Below are positions 1 to 8,216 of a DNA stretch of 64,000 nt, in pieces; positions within the stretch are counted from its first letter, which is position 1; each line of letters starts with the position of its first letter. Location: the NCBI RefSeq assembly GCF_000719095.1, contig NZ_JOEH01000008.1, positions 248,001 to 312,000 on the forward strand, read 5' to 3'. The position numbers were made by a program, and so were the translations under genes. This DNA is from Streptacidiphilus jeojiense. GTDB lineage: Bacteria; Actinomycetota; Actinomycetes; Streptomycetales; Streptomycetaceae. The notes beneath the pieces were generated by a model, which saw nothing but the letters and a program-made list of their open reading frames with translations, did not search any database and was not told where the DNA came from.

Positions 1-269
1 CGGGCACCTTCGACCCCGCCCGCCCCAACGCCCGTCAGCACCTGGCGTTCGGGCGCGGAATCCACGCCTGCCCCGGCGCACCGCTGGCCCGGGCCGAGGG
101 CCGGGTGGGCATCGAGCGGCTGCTCGACCGCACCGCCGACATCCGCATCTCGGAGCGGGTGCACGGCCCGGCCGACGCCCGCCGTTACCAGTACATCCCG
201 ACCTTCATCCTCCGCGGCCTGACCCATCTGAACCTGGACTTCACGCCCGCCGAGGAGAGCGCCCGATGA
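1..269 (+). CDS. Cytochrome P450, C-terminal part (cut by window edge)
   Basis: The last 88 codons of a P450; the reading frame begins at base 3. The heme-ligand loop is visible as FGRGIHACPG, matching FxxGxHxCxG, with Cys as thiolate ligand, followed by the L-helix stretch APLARAE. The stop overlaps the start of the downstream ferredoxin (ATGA at 266), so the two are translationally coupled and probably work as a P450 with its electron donor. Family assignment is sure; subfamily and substrate cannot be told because the I-helix and substrate-recognition regions lie outside the window. Confidence 0.95.
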   Translation, partial: GTFDPARPNARQHLAFGRGIHACPGAPLARAEGRVGIERLLDRTADIRISERVHGPADARRYQYIPTFILRGLTHLNLDFTPAEESAR

Positions 270-454
270 AGGTCACCGTCGACGAGGACCGCTGCCGGGG
301 CCACGGGGTCTGCTGGACGATCTGCCCCGAGGTCTTCGACCTCTCCGACGACGGCTACGCCGTGGTGCAGCCGTCGGAGGTCCCGGCCGAGCACGAGGCG
401 GCGGTCCGCAGCGCCGTGGGCACCTGCCCCGAGCACGCCATCACCGTGTACTGA
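266..454 (+). CDS. Small ferredoxin (3Fe-4S type) with an extra cysteine
   Basis: A 62-residue soluble ferredoxin that would pass electrons to the P450 encoded just upstream (4-bp overlap). Cluster ligands are C10 in the CRGHGVC stretch, C16, and C54 followed by proline. Usual P450-type 3Fe-4S ferredoxins have alanine or another small residue where this protein has C20 (ICPEVF), so a fourth cysteine sits near the cluster and a 4Fe-4S form, stable or interconverting, is possible. Family is certain from length and motifs; cluster type is inference. Confidence 0.93.
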   Translation: MKVTVDEDRCRGHGVCWTICPEVFDLSDDGYAVVQPSEVPAEHEAAVRSAVGTCPEHAITVY

Positions 455-474
455 CACCACGTCCGAGGAGATCC

Positions 475-795
475 ATGCCCAAGGGTTACGTCATCCTGAC
501 CGAGGCGGTCAGGGACCAGGCCGGCATCGACGCCTACGCACGGGCCGCCGGACCCTCCATGGCCAGCGGCGGCGCGTCCGTCCTGGCCGCTGACGGACAG
601 CCCCAGCTGCTCGAAGGCAGCTGGCACGGCGACCGGACGGTCGTCCTGGAATTCGACTCGGTGGAGGCGGCCCGCGCCTGGTACGAGTCGCCCGAGTACG
701 CGAAGGCCAGACCACTGCGGCAGGCCGCAGCCGACACCAACGCCGTCATCGTCACCGGCTTCGAGATGCCCCCACGCCCGCCCCGGCGCGACTGA
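475..795 (+). CDS. DUF1330-family protein
   Basis: A 106-residue protein of the DUF1330 dimeric alpha/beta-barrel-like family. The typical pattern is present: MPKGYVILTE at the N-terminus, a central VLEFDS strand, then the ARAWYESPEYAKARPLR helix that defines the family. Biochemical role unknown; relatives often accompany catabolic genes. It follows the ferredoxin by 20 bp with an AGGAG-type ribosome-binding site (GAGGAG at 465-470) and is probably co-transcribed with the P450 and ferredoxin. A strong hairpin follows the stop. Confidence 0.88.
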   Translation: MPKGYVILTEAVRDQAGIDAYARAAGPSMASGGASVLAADGQPQLLEGSWHGDRTVVLEFDSVEAARAWYESPEYAKARPLRQAAADTNAVIVTGFEMPPRPPRRD

Positions 796-811
796 CCTCG
801 AAACTCTCCCG

Positions 812-833
812 CCGGCCCCGGCCCAGGGGCCGG
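812..833. terminator. Hairpin between convergent genes
   Basis: A perfect inverted repeat with 8-bp arms (CCGGCCCC / GGGGCCGG) and a 6-nt loop lies between the DUF1330 stop (795) and the stop of the opposing TetR gene (841). It has no T tract, as is common in high-GC actinomycetes. Position suggests a bidirectional terminator. Confidence 0.6.
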
Positions 834-840
834 TCGGCCA

Positions 841-1422
841 TCAGCGCAGTTCTGCGGCCGCTGCGCGCAGTTCGGCGAATGCGGCTCGTGTGTGGGTGGC
901 CAGCTCGCCCGGGTCCTCGTCGCGGCTTGGGTCGGCCCAGCGGTTGAATCCGAGCCGGAACGCGAGCACGCCGAGTTCGGCGGCCACATGCGCCGCGGGT
1001 TCCGGGACGTCCCGTCGCTTCAGCGCCTCGACCATCGCCGCAGCCATGCCGATGCTCTTCAGCGCATTGCGCTCCTGCAACTCCTCGTTCGCCTCGATCG
1101 CCGCGTGCAGCAGTGGGCCGAGCTCGCGGTTGAACGATGTCATCTCGCCCGAGGCGCGCTCCAGGCCGGCCGCGACGGCCGTCATGGGTGTCGCGTCGTC
1201 GGGGGCGGTCTCGATGCCTTCGGCCAGCAGGCGGCTGAGAGCCGACTGCCCCGCCGTGAGGATCTCCCGCTTGTCGGCGAAGTGGCGGAAGAACGTGCTC
1301 CGGGTGAGGCCGGCCCGCTCGGAGATCTGAGCGACCGTCGTGTCGTCGTAGCCCTGCTCGGCGAACAGGCCGAGGGCCGCCACGACCAGGCGTTGTCGGG
1401 CATCGGGCTTCCATCTCGGCAT
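841..1422 (-). CDS. TetR-family transcriptional regulator
   Basis: A 193-residue TetR repressor. The N-terminal HTH is clear: RLVVAALGLFAEQGYDDT, then VAQISERAGLTRSTFFRHFADKREIL at about residues 11-55; the rest is the variable ligand-binding domain. It is divergent from an NmrA-like reductase (1506). A perfect 24-bp palindrome and an imperfect second copy lie between the two starts, so it most likely represses itself and the reductase gene. Ligand unknown. The start ATG at 1422 gives the normal N-terminal length for the family. Confidence 0.95.
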   Translation of the reverse strand: MPRWKPDARQRLVVAALGLFAEQGYDDTTVAQISERAGLTRSTFFRHFADKREILTAGQSALSRLLAEGIETAPDDATPMTAVAAGLERASGEMTSFNRELGPLLHAAIEANEELQERNALKSIGMAAAMVEALKRRDVPEPAAHVAAELGVLAFRLGFNRWADPSRDEDPGELATHTRAAFAELRAAAAELR

Positions 1423-1435
1423 GGCGGCAGTCTAG

Positions 1436-1459
1436 CCGATGCGACATGTGTCGCATCGG
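1436..1459. promoter_or_regulatory. Operator 1: 24-bp perfect palindrome
   Basis: CCGATGCGACA-TG-TGTCGCATCGG: 11-bp arms, perfect inverted repeat with a 2-bp centre, 14 bp upstream of the TetR start and 47 bp upstream of the divergent NmrA-like gene. Best read as the binding site of the TetR at 841-1422. Confidence 0.85.
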
Positions 1460-1468
1460 GTGTACCGT

Positions 1469-1488
1469 GATGGGACATCAGTCGCATC
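1469..1488. promoter_or_regulatory. Operator 2: imperfect copy of the same palindrome
   Basis: GATGGGACATCAGTCGCATC keeps the GATG-GAC and GTC-CATC parts of operator 1. Its centre is about 31 bp from the first, roughly three helical turns, which suggests paired TetR dimers on one face of the DNA. Confidence 0.6.
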
Positions 1489-1505
1489 ACTCATGGGAGC
1501 CCGCC

Positions 1506-2387
1506 ATGCGCGTCTTCATCACCGGTGGAACAGGCCTGATCGGTTCGGCCGTAGTCGCCGAACTGCTCACCGCAGGTCATTCCGTCACCGCCCTCGCCCG
1601 TTCCGACGCCTCCGCGGCAAGCGCCGAGGACGCCGGCGCCGGCGTCCTCCGTGGAGGTCTGACCGACCTGGAGGTGCTGCGAACCGGTGCGCAGCAGGCG
1701 GACGGCGTCATCCACCTCGCCTTCGGCAACGACTTCAGCTCCCCCGAAGCACTCGCGCGAGCCATCGCCGAGGAGGCCGCCGCGCTCGGCGCACTCGGCG
1801 AAACCCTCGTCGGCACGGACCGGCCACTGGTCACCGTCGCGGGCACACCCCATGCGGCCGGACGCGCATCGACCGAGGACGACCCGCTGCCGACCAGCGG
1901 CCCCGTCGCCGGACGCAGCCAGTCGGTGACCCGCACCCTCGCACTCGCCGCCAACGGTGTGCGCAGCTCGGCGGTACGGCTGCCGCGCACCGTGCACAAC
2001 CAGGGCCAGGGCGGGTTCGCCGGGCTGCTCACCGACATCGCCCGCCGCACCGGCGCCGCCGGCTACCCCGGGGACGGCACCCAACGCTGGCCGGCCGTCC
2101 ATGCGCTCGACGCCGCCGTCCTGTTCCGGCTGGCACTGGAGCAGGCACCGGCCGGAAGCTCGTGGCACGCCGTCGCCGACGAGGGCGACGCGGTACGTGA
2201 TATCGCCGCGGTCATCGGGCGGCGGCTCGACCTCCCGGTCAAGCCGGCACCGCAGGAGCACTTCGGTCCCCTCGGCCCGATCTTCGCGACCGACCAGCCC
2301 GCATCCAGCAGTCGCACCCGCACCGCGCTCGGCTGGCAGCCGACCCACCCGAGCCTGCTCGACGACCTGGAGAACATCCAAGCCTGA
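1506..2387 (+). CDS. NmrA/epimerase-like extended SDR
   Basis: A 293-residue NAD(P)-binding extended short-chain dehydrogenase. The cofactor motif TGGTGLIG is at residues 6-13 (MRVFITGGTGLIGSAVV), followed by the acidic/basic loop LARSDAS that selects the cofactor. I chose ATG 1506 rather than the upstream in-frame ATG at 1446, because 1446 falls inside the TetR operator and the Rossmann strand starts at once from 1506. Likely reduces or oxidises a small carbonyl compound, possibly the TetR ligand. Induction by release of the divergent TetR is the natural model. Substrate unknown. Confidence 0.9.
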   Translation: MRVFITGGTGLIGSAVVAELLTAGHSVTALARSDASAASAEDAGAGVLRGGLTDLEVLRTGAQQADGVIHLAFGNDFSSPEALARAIAEEAAALGALGETLVGTDRPLVTVAGTPHAAGRASTEDDPLPTSGPVAGRSQSVTRTLALAANGVRSSAVRLPRTVHNQGQGGFAGLLTDIARRTGAAGYPGDGTQRWPAVHALDAAVLFRLALEQAPAGSSWHAVADEGDAVRDIAAVIGRRLDLPVKPAPQEHFGPLGPIFATDQPASSSRTRTALGWQPTHPSLLDDLENIQA

Positions 2388-2413
2388 GCCGGACGCCGCA
2401 CCGGCCGATCGAC

Positions 2414-2698
2414 CTATCCCGTGACAGCGCTGGAGTCCGGCGGGGACTCGGGATCCGTCGGCTCCTGCGGCAGGGTCGGGATGCTGCCCGGTGCCCAGTC
2501 GAGGACTTCCTCGAAACGGCGGGCCGCAAAGGAGGTGGGAAGGCGTCCGAGGTCACTCTCGTGGACCTTGATGGTCGCCACGCTCAATGTGGTGCGGAGT
2601 GCGAGCTCCGTCACCGAGAGGCCCTCGGCCTCCCGGAGCTCGATGAGAGCTTTCGCCAGCCGCTCGGTGTCCTCGCTCATGGCCACAGCATTCCGCAT
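2414..2698 (-). CDS. Small XRE-like helix-turn-helix protein
   Basis: A 94-residue protein with an N-terminal helical DNA-binding region: LAKALIELREAEGLSVTELA then TTLSVATIKVHESD matches a Cro/CI-type HTH. The C-terminus is acidic and proline-rich. It is 13 bp downstream of an acyl-CoA dehydrogenase gene in the same direction, so it is probably the last gene of that operon. ATG 2698 is used; ATG 2680 (MSEDTERL) is a possible alternative start. Target genes unknown. Moderate confidence, because the protein is short, though reading direction and operon position agree. Confidence 0.7.
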   Translation of the reverse strand: MRNAVAMSEDTERLAKALIELREAEGLSVTELALRTTLSVATIKVHESDLGRLPTSFAARRFEEVLDWAPGSIPTLPQEPTDPESPPDSSAVTG

Positions 2699-2711
2699 CA
2701 CGAACGCTCCG

Positions 2712-3680
2712 TCAGCATCCCGGCCGGATCGGGCTCGGCGGTACCGGGAACAGAGCGTCGAAGCCGTCGCGGCGGATCCGGTCGGCGAGCAGGGTCGTGG
2801 TTCCGAGTCGTCCGACCGGTCGACGCAGCGTGGGTTGCAGGTGGCGGTCGATGACGGCGAGGTCGTGCTCCTCGCACAGTCCCATCGCGCCGAGGATCTG
2901 GTGGGCGTTGGCGAGGACGGTCCGGGCCGACTCCAGCATCTGCAGCCGCAGTGCCAGCAGGTCGGCGGGGCCGGCGCGGCCGACCCGCAGCAGCCACCAG
3001 GTGTAGCGGGCCAGCTCGTCCAGGCTGTCCCGGGCCAGGACCAGGTCGGCGATCCGCCAGCGGATCTCGCCGAACCGTCCGATGGGCACGCCGAACTGGC
3101 GCCGCTCCCGGGCATGCCGCAGCGCCAGGTCCGCGGCCCCGGCCAGGGCGCCGCCGACCCAGAACGCGTCGAGCAGCAGGTGCATTGCGGACGCGTCGGT
3201 CACCGGCGGGCCCAGCCCGGTGTCGACGAGGCGAACCTCGCAGCCGAACGGGTCGAGCGGGGCCTGCCTGCGCCGCTCCACGGTGACCGAGAAGACCCGC
3301 TGGTCGCGCAGGTCCACCGCGATCGCGTCCGGGAGCACGTCGGCATGGTCCAGCGCGGTGCACTCCCCCAGCACCAGGTGGACCCCGCCGCAGTCCGCGC
3401 GGGCGGACGGCGGCACGGCCAGGACGTGCACCAGCGGCCAGGGCAGGACCACCCGGCCGGCCTCGCGCACGGCCAGGGCGGCGGCCGCCGACTCCTCCTC
3501 GTCCCCCCAGGGGTCGAGCGCGAGCGCACCGATCGCATCCAGCCGAGGGCGGACCGTCTCCGCCCGGTGGGTGGGTTCGACCTCGGCCCGTCGGGCCGCC
3601 TCGACCCCGCCCAGGGAGCCGAGCACGTCGGACACTGTCTCCGCATAGGCCCTGGCGCTCTTCGGCCACTCACGACGCAC
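2712..3680 (-). CDS. Acyl-CoA dehydrogenase, short partner subunit
   Basis: A 322-residue FAD-dependent acyl-CoA dehydrogenase-family protein, shorter than the usual 380-400 residues. The C-terminal helical domain is recognisable (HARERRQFGVPIGRFGEIRWRIAD; later GAMGLCEEHD), but the N-terminal half is divergent. Its start overlaps the upstream dehydrogenase by 11 bp. Such long/short pairs in actinobacterial steroid catabolism form alpha2-beta2 heterotetramers in which FAD and active-site residues are shared between subunits. I infer the same here, with the 3670-4845 product as partner. Substrate unknown. Confidence 0.88.
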   Translation of the reverse strand: MRREWPKSARAYAETVSDVLGSLGGVEAARRAEVEPTHRAETVRPRLDAIGALALDPWGDEEESAAAALAVREAGRVVLPWPLVHVLAVPPSARADCGGVHLVLGECTALDHADVLPDAIAVDLRDQRVFSVTVERRRQAPLDPFGCEVRLVDTGLGPPVTDASAMHLLLDAFWVGGALAGAADLALRHARERRQFGVPIGRFGEIRWRIADLVLARDSLDELARYTWWLLRVGRAGPADLLALRLQMLESARTVLANAHQILGAMGLCEEHDLAVIDRHLQPTLRRPVGRLGTTTLLADRIRRDGFDALFPVPPSPIRPGC

Positions 3681-4845
3681 GGTCCGCCCCCTCCAGCGCG
3701 GCGCGAGCGACCACCAGGCGCTGCACCTCGATCGTTCCGGACGCGATCGTCGCCGACCGCGAGTAGCGCAGTACGTCCTCGACGTGGCCGAGCAGTCCCC
3801 GTCCCGGATCGGGCGCCAGCCCCTCGGCCCCGCACACGTCGGCGGCCAACTCGGCCACCTCCTGGTCCAGTTGGATCGAGGCCAGCCGGGCCAACGAGGC
3901 CACCTGCTGGGTCAGCCGGCCGGCCTCGCTGAGAGCGACGGCACGATAGCTGAGCAGTCGGGCAACCCGGGTGTGCACCAGCGCGCGGACGTATTCGGCG
4001 GCGGCAGCCGGTTCGTCGAGCCCTTCATGGCCGGCCAGTTCGCAGAGCACCCGGTCGTCGCGCGCGTACCTGGGGATGCCGATGCGTTCGTGCTTGAGCA
4101 CCAGGCCCATCACGTCCCAGCCCCGCCCGACCTCGCCGAGCACCGCCTCGTCGCCCACCCGCACGGAGTCGAAGAAGACCTCGTTGAGGTGCTGTTCGCC
4201 CATCATCGAGTCGATCGGGACCACGGTGATCCCCGGACTGTCCATCGGCACCAGGAAGATGGTGATGCCGTCGTGCTTGTTCTCCGTCCGGGACGTCCTG
4301 GCGGCCAGGAAGCACCACTGCGCCAGGCCGGCGTAGGAGGTCCAGATCTTCTGGCCGTCGAGCACCCACGCCTCGCCGTCGCGGCGTGCGGCGAGCTTCA
4401 GCGAGCCGAGGTCGGTGCCCGCCTCCGGTTCGCTGAACCCCTGGCACCAGACGGCCGTGCCCGAGGAGATCCCGGGCAGGTGCCTGGCGCGCTGCTCGGC
4501 GGTGCCGACCTCCATCAGCACCGGGCCGACCCAGTTGAGTCCCATGTACTGCGGACCACGCGGCTCGAAGTGGGCCCACATCTCCTCGCGCAGCACGGTC
4601 TGCTGCCACAGGTCCGCTCCCCCGCCGCCGTACTCGACCGGCCAGCTCAGCGTGAGCAGGCCCTCGTCCGCGAGGCGCCGGCAGACCCGGGCGACGACGG
4701 CCCGGACGTCCGGCGCGAGGGAGAACGGCGCGACCCAGTCGGGGGGCAGCTCCTCGGCGAGCAGGGCACGCAGGCGGATGCGGAGCACGGCCGCCCTGGG
4801 ACCGAGATCGAGATCAACTTCCGGACCTGCCTGGGCCGTTGACAT
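3670..4845 (-). CDS. Acyl-CoA dehydrogenase, full-length subunit
   Basis: A 391-residue acyl-CoA dehydrogenase. FAD/substrate motifs are clear: WCQGFSEPEAGTDLGSLK in the middle domain, WVLDGQKIWTSYA after it, and a C-terminal IASGTIEVQRLVVAR. The usual YEGT(x)E catalytic segment reads ASGTIE, so the catalytic base must come from another position or from the partner subunit (2712-3680). First gene of a three-gene minus operon, divergent from the CaiB operon at 4916 across a 70-bp AT-rich gap. Confidence 0.93.
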   Translation of the reverse strand: MSTAQAGPEVDLDLGPRAAVLRIRLRALLAEELPPDWVAPFSLAPDVRAVVARVCRRLADEGLLTLSWPVEYGGGGADLWQQTVLREEMWAHFEPRGPQYMGLNWVGPVLMEVGTAEQRARHLPGISSGTAVWCQGFSEPEAGTDLGSLKLAARRDGEAWVLDGQKIWTSYAGLAQWCFLAARTSRTENKHDGITIFLVPMDSPGITVVPIDSMMGEQHLNEVFFDSVRVGDEAVLGEVGRGWDVMGLVLKHERIGIPRYARDDRVLCELAGHEGLDEPAAAAEYVRALVHTRVARLLSYRAVALSEAGRLTQQVASLARLASIQLDQEVAELAADVCGAEGLAPDPGRGLLGHVEDVLRYSRSATIASGTIEVQRLVVARAALEGADRAS

Positions 4846-4868
4846 CGGTGCACGCCCCTCGCATAGTC

Positions 4869-4897
4869 ATCCTAAAGATTACTAAGATATAGAGGAT
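4869..4897. promoter_or_regulatory. AT-rich divergent promoter region with imperfect inverted repeat
   Basis: In a GC-rich window the gap 4846-4915 is unusually A/T-rich. ATCCT and AGGAT form 5-bp arms around a core holding two AAGAT repeats 9 bp apart. It lies between two divergent catabolic operons, so a shared promoter and operator are likely. No regulator gene is adjacent. Confidence 0.4.
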
Positions 4898-4915
4898 AGC
4901 AAGAGGCCCAGCCGC

Positions 4916-6058
4916 ATGGAACACACAGGTCCCCTCACCGGGGTGCGCGTCGTCGATCTGACGGCCATGGTCATGGGTCCGTACTGCACCCAGATCCTGG
5001 CCGACATGGGGGCGGACGTGATCAAGATCGAGCCCCCGGCCGGCGACAACACCCGTCACATCTCGGTGGGTCCGGAACCGGGCATGAGCGGTGTCTTCGT
5101 CAATGTGAACCGGGGAAAACGCAGTGCAGTCCTGGATCTGCGCAACGAGGAAGGCAAGGAGACGCTGCGGGGACTCATCAGGGGCTGCGACGTCTTCATC
5201 CACTCCATGCGTGCCCGGGCGATCGCCGAGCTCGGCTTCGACTACGCCGAAGTGGCCGCCGTCAACCCGTCCGTCGTCTACACCAACTGCTACGGCTACG
5301 GCCGCCGGGGCCGGGACGCCGACCTCACCGCCTACGACGACACCATCCAGGCGGAGTGCGGACTGCCTTCCGTACAGCGGCAGTTGACTGGTGAGCCCGG
5401 CTATGTCGGCACCATCATGGCGGACAAGGTGGCCGGGCTGACGGCCGTGTACGCCACCGCGATGGCGCTCTTCCACCGCGAGCGGACCGGCGAGGGGCAG
5501 GAGGTCGAGGTCGCCATGTTCGAGACGATGGCCTCGTTCATGCTGGTCGAGCACGCCAACGGCGCGATGTTCAGCCCGCCGCTGGGCCCCGCGGTCTATC
5601 CCCGCGCGGTGGCGCCGAACCGCAGGCCCTACCGGACCAAGGACGGCCTGGTCGCCGCGCTGGTCTACAACGACAAGCAGTGGACCGCATTCGTCGACGC
5701 CGTCCGACCGGCCTGGGCCGGCGAGCACTTCGCCACCCTCGAACTGCGGGCCCGCCGGATCGACACCGTCTACGCCCTGCTGGCGGAGACCTTCCTGGAG
5801 CGTACGACCAAGGACTGGCTGGACCTGCTGCGGTCGTTGGACATACCCGCCGCCCCGGTCCGCACACTTGACGAACTGTTCGACAATCCGCACCTGAACG
5901 ACGTCGGATTCTTCGAGACGGTCGACAGCCCGAACGGACCGGTGCGCTTCCCCGGCATCCCGACCTGGTTCTCACGGACCCCCGGACGAGTCGCCGGCCC
6001 CGCACCCGGACTGGGCGCCCACACCGAGGAGATCGCGGCGGAGATGGAGCAACGATGA
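4916..6058 (+). CDS. CaiB/BaiF family CoA-transferase
   Basis: A 380-residue class III CoA-transferase that moves CoA between acids without free thioester hydrolysis. Family hallmarks: PLTGVRVVDLTAMVMGPYC at the N-terminus, LADMGADVIKIEPPAGD, and NRGKRSAVLDLRNEEG. Asp in the TAYDDTIQAE segment is the candidate catalytic aspartate. It heads a four-gene operon (CaiB, CitE-like, CoA-transferase/hydrolase, crotonase) with start-stop overlaps throughout. Likely activates a carboxylic acid intermediate for beta-oxidation; the acid is not identifiable. Confidence 0.94.
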   Translation: MEHTGPLTGVRVVDLTAMVMGPYCTQILADMGADVIKIEPPAGDNTRHISVGPEPGMSGVFVNVNRGKRSAVLDLRNEEGKETLRGLIRGCDVFIHSMRARAIAELGFDYAEVAAVNPSVVYTNCYGYGRRGRDADLTAYDDTIQAECGLPSVQRQLTGEPGYVGTIMADKVAGLTAVYATAMALFHRERTGEGQEVEVAMFETMASFMLVEHANGAMFSPPLGPAVYPRAVAPNRRPYRTKDGLVAALVYNDKQWTAFVDAVRPAWAGEHFATLELRARRIDTVYALLAETFLERTTKDWLDLLRSLDIPAAPVRTLDELFDNPHLNDVGFFETVDSPNGPVRFPGIPTWFSRTPGRVAGPAPGLGAHTEEIAAEMEQR

Positions 6059-6948
6059 CCAGCACCAATACGCCCTTCCGTGCGCGCTCCTGGCTGTTCG
6101 CCCCCGGCGACAGCGAGCGGAAGATGGAGAAGGCCGCCGCGGGCACGGCGGACATCGTCGTCCTCGACCTGGAGGACGCGGTGACCGAGGACGGGAAGCC
6201 CAAGGCCCGGGCGATGATCGCGGCCTTCCTCGCGGGGCAGCCGACAGCTGACCGAAGCCGGCTGTGGGTGCGGGTCAATCCCCTGGACGGCCCGCACACA
6301 CTGGCGGACCTGGCAGCGGTGATCCCGGCACGCCCCGGGGGCATCATGCTGCCCAAGTCACGTGGCCGCGCCGACGTCGAACTCCTGGACCACTACCTCT
6401 CCGCGCTGGAGGTCTCCGCCGGCATCGAGCAGGGATCGACCAAGGTCATCGTCCTGGTCACCGAGACGGCCGAAGCCATGTTCACCACCGGCAGCTACCG
6501 GGGTGCACCCCGGGTGGTCGCCATGACCTGGGGCGCGGAGGACCTCGCCGACGCCGTGGGTGCCGCCGAGAACCGCAATGCCGACGGCAGCTACGGCTTC
6601 ACCTACGAACTGGCCCGCAGCCTCTGCCTGTTGGGCGCGGCAGCGGCCGGGGTGGCGGCCGTGGACACCATCCAGGGCGACTTTCGCGACCTGGAGGGAC
6701 TGCGCCGGCGTGCCGAGAAGGTACGCCGCGACGGCTTCCGCGGCATGCTGGCCATCCACCCCGCCCAGGTCGACGTGATCAACGCGGCCTTCACCCCCGA
6801 CGAGGAGGAACTGGCCGCGGCCCAGGAGATCGTCGACCTCTTCGCCGCCCATCCCGGCGTCGGGGCCATCGGCCACCGGGGCGCCATGCTCGACCGTCCC
6901 CATCTGGCCCGGGCCCAGGCGCTGTTGGCATCGGCGGGACGCGGATGA
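6055..6948 (+). CDS. CitE-like lyase (HpcH/HpaI aldolase family)
   Basis: A 297-residue TIM-barrel protein of the citrate lyase beta / malyl-CoA lyase family. Visible are RSWLFAPGDSERKMEKA, the metal/acid motif VLDLEDAV, the VRVNPLDGP strand, and the late AIHPAQVDVINAAF. Family members cleave or form C-C bonds in 3-hydroxyacyl-CoA thioesters with Mg2+. Overlaps CaiB by 4 bp and the next gene by 4 bp. With a crotonase two genes on, it could split a hydrated acyl-CoA to a keto acid plus acetyl-CoA or propionyl-CoA. Exact substrate unknown. Confidence 0.92.
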   Translation: MTSTNTPFRARSWLFAPGDSERKMEKAAAGTADIVVLDLEDAVTEDGKPKARAMIAAFLAGQPTADRSRLWVRVNPLDGPHTLADLAAVIPARPGGIMLPKSRGRADVELLDHYLSALEVSAGIEQGSTKVIVLVTETAEAMFTTGSYRGAPRVVAMTWGAEDLADAVGAAENRNADGSYGFTYELARSLCLLGAAAAGVAAVDTIQGDFRDLEGLRRRAEKVRRDGFRGMLAIHPAQVDVINAAFTPDEEELAAAQEIVDLFAAHPGVGAIGHRGAMLDRPHLARAQALLASAGRG

Positions 6949-8216
6949 GAGTCGTCGCCGATGCCCGCGACCTGGATCTCGGCGAGTTCCTGCGTCCCGG
7001 AGACCGCATCGTCATGGGTCAGGCCTGCGGTGAACCGACCACGCTGGTCCAGGCATTGAGCGAGCAGGGGCGCGACATCGGCGGGCTCGCCACCTTCATC
7101 GCCACCAGCTTCTCCGGACTGCTCACCCCGGCTGCCATGGACGGCATCAGCGTGTGCAGCATGGGCGCGATCGGCGCGTTGCGCGCACTGGCCAAGGAGC
7201 ACCGGCTCGGGGTGATCCCCTGTCATGTGAGTCAGATCGGACCGATGATCGAAGCCGGAACGCTCGGCTGCGATGTGGCGTTCGTCCAGGTTAGCCCGGC
7301 CAATGCGGACGGCGACCACAGCTTCGGCCTCACCGGCGACCATGTGCAGGCGGCCGTCGCCAAGGCACGCGTCGTGGTCGCCGAGGTGAACGACCAGGTG
7401 CCCTTCACCTACGGCGAACTGCTGCCCGCGGCCAGGATCGACTGCGCCGTGCTGATCTCCCGCCCGCCGACCGAGGTGGCGCCCGCGAAGATCGGCGCGA
7501 CCGACGAGGCGATAGCCAAGCACGTGGCGGCCTACATCGAGGACGGCTCGGTCCTGCAGACCGGGATCGGCGCGGTGCCGGACGCCGTCCTCCGGCTCCT
7601 GCACGACCGCAGGGACCTCGGCGTGCACTCGGGCATGGTCGGCGACGCCCTGGTCGACCTGGTCCAGGCCGGGGTGGTCACCAACGCCCGCAAACACATC
7701 GACACCGGGATCACGATCAGCGGCGCCCTGATCGGCACCAGGCGGCTGTACGACTTCGCCCACCGCAACCCGCAGCTGCGCATGTGCACCACCGGCTACA
7801 CCCATGACGCGGCCGTGCTCGCGCAGCTGGACCGCCTGGTCACCGTCAACTCGGCGCTGGAGGTGGACCTGACCGGCCAGGTGAACGCCGAGCAGAGCAG
7901 CTCGGCCTACCTCGGCGGCACCGGCGGCCAGGTGGACTTCGTCCGTGCCGGCGCCCGCTCGCCGGGCGGGCACGCCGTCATCGCCCTGCCCGCCACCGCG
8001 AAGGGCGGAACGATCAGCCGGATCACCGCCAGGCTGTCGGGACCGGTCACCACCGCACGCAGTGACGTCGATGTCATCGTCACCGAGTTCGGCTCGGCCG
8101 AGCTCAAGGGCAGGACCCTGGCCGAGCGCACCCGCCGGCTGATCGCCATCGCCCACCCCGCCTTCCAGGAGGAGTTGGCGCGCGAGGCCCACACCATTCA
8201 GCAGAGGGGTTTCTGA
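6945..8216 (+). CDS. Acetyl-CoA hydrolase/4-hydroxybutyrate CoA-transferase family protein
   Basis: A 423-residue family I CoA-transferase-like protein. The start is ATG 6945, overlapping the CitE-like stop; the frame is open far upstream but that part is only a shadow of the CitE-like gene. The C-terminal half shows the family pattern TGIGAVPDAVLRLLHDRRDLGVHSGM and NSALEVDLTGQVNAE. Many relatives have Glu right after HS/HT (as in HTEM), the likely glutamyl-CoA residue; here it reads HSGM with Gly, so transferase chemistry by that route is doubtful. It may be a hydrolase or belong to a distinct conserved subfamily. Confidence 0.87.
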   Translation: MRVVADARDLDLGEFLRPGDRIVMGQACGEPTTLVQALSEQGRDIGGLATFIATSFSGLLTPAAMDGISVCSMGAIGALRALAKEHRLGVIPCHVSQIGPMIEAGTLGCDVAFVQVSPANADGDHSFGLTGDHVQAAVAKARVVVAEVNDQVPFTYGELLPAARIDCAVLISRPPTEVAPAKIGATDEAIAKHVAAYIEDGSVLQTGIGAVPDAVLRLLHDRRDLGVHSGMVGDALVDLVQAGVVTNARKHIDTGITISGALIGTRRLYDFAHRNPQLRMCTTGYTHDAAVLAQLDRLVTVNSALEVDLTGQVNAEQSSSAYLGGTGGQVDFVRAGARSPGGHAVIALPATAKGGTISRITARLSGPVTTARSDVDVIVTEFGSAELKGRTLAERTRRLIAIAHPAFQEELAREAHTIQQRGF

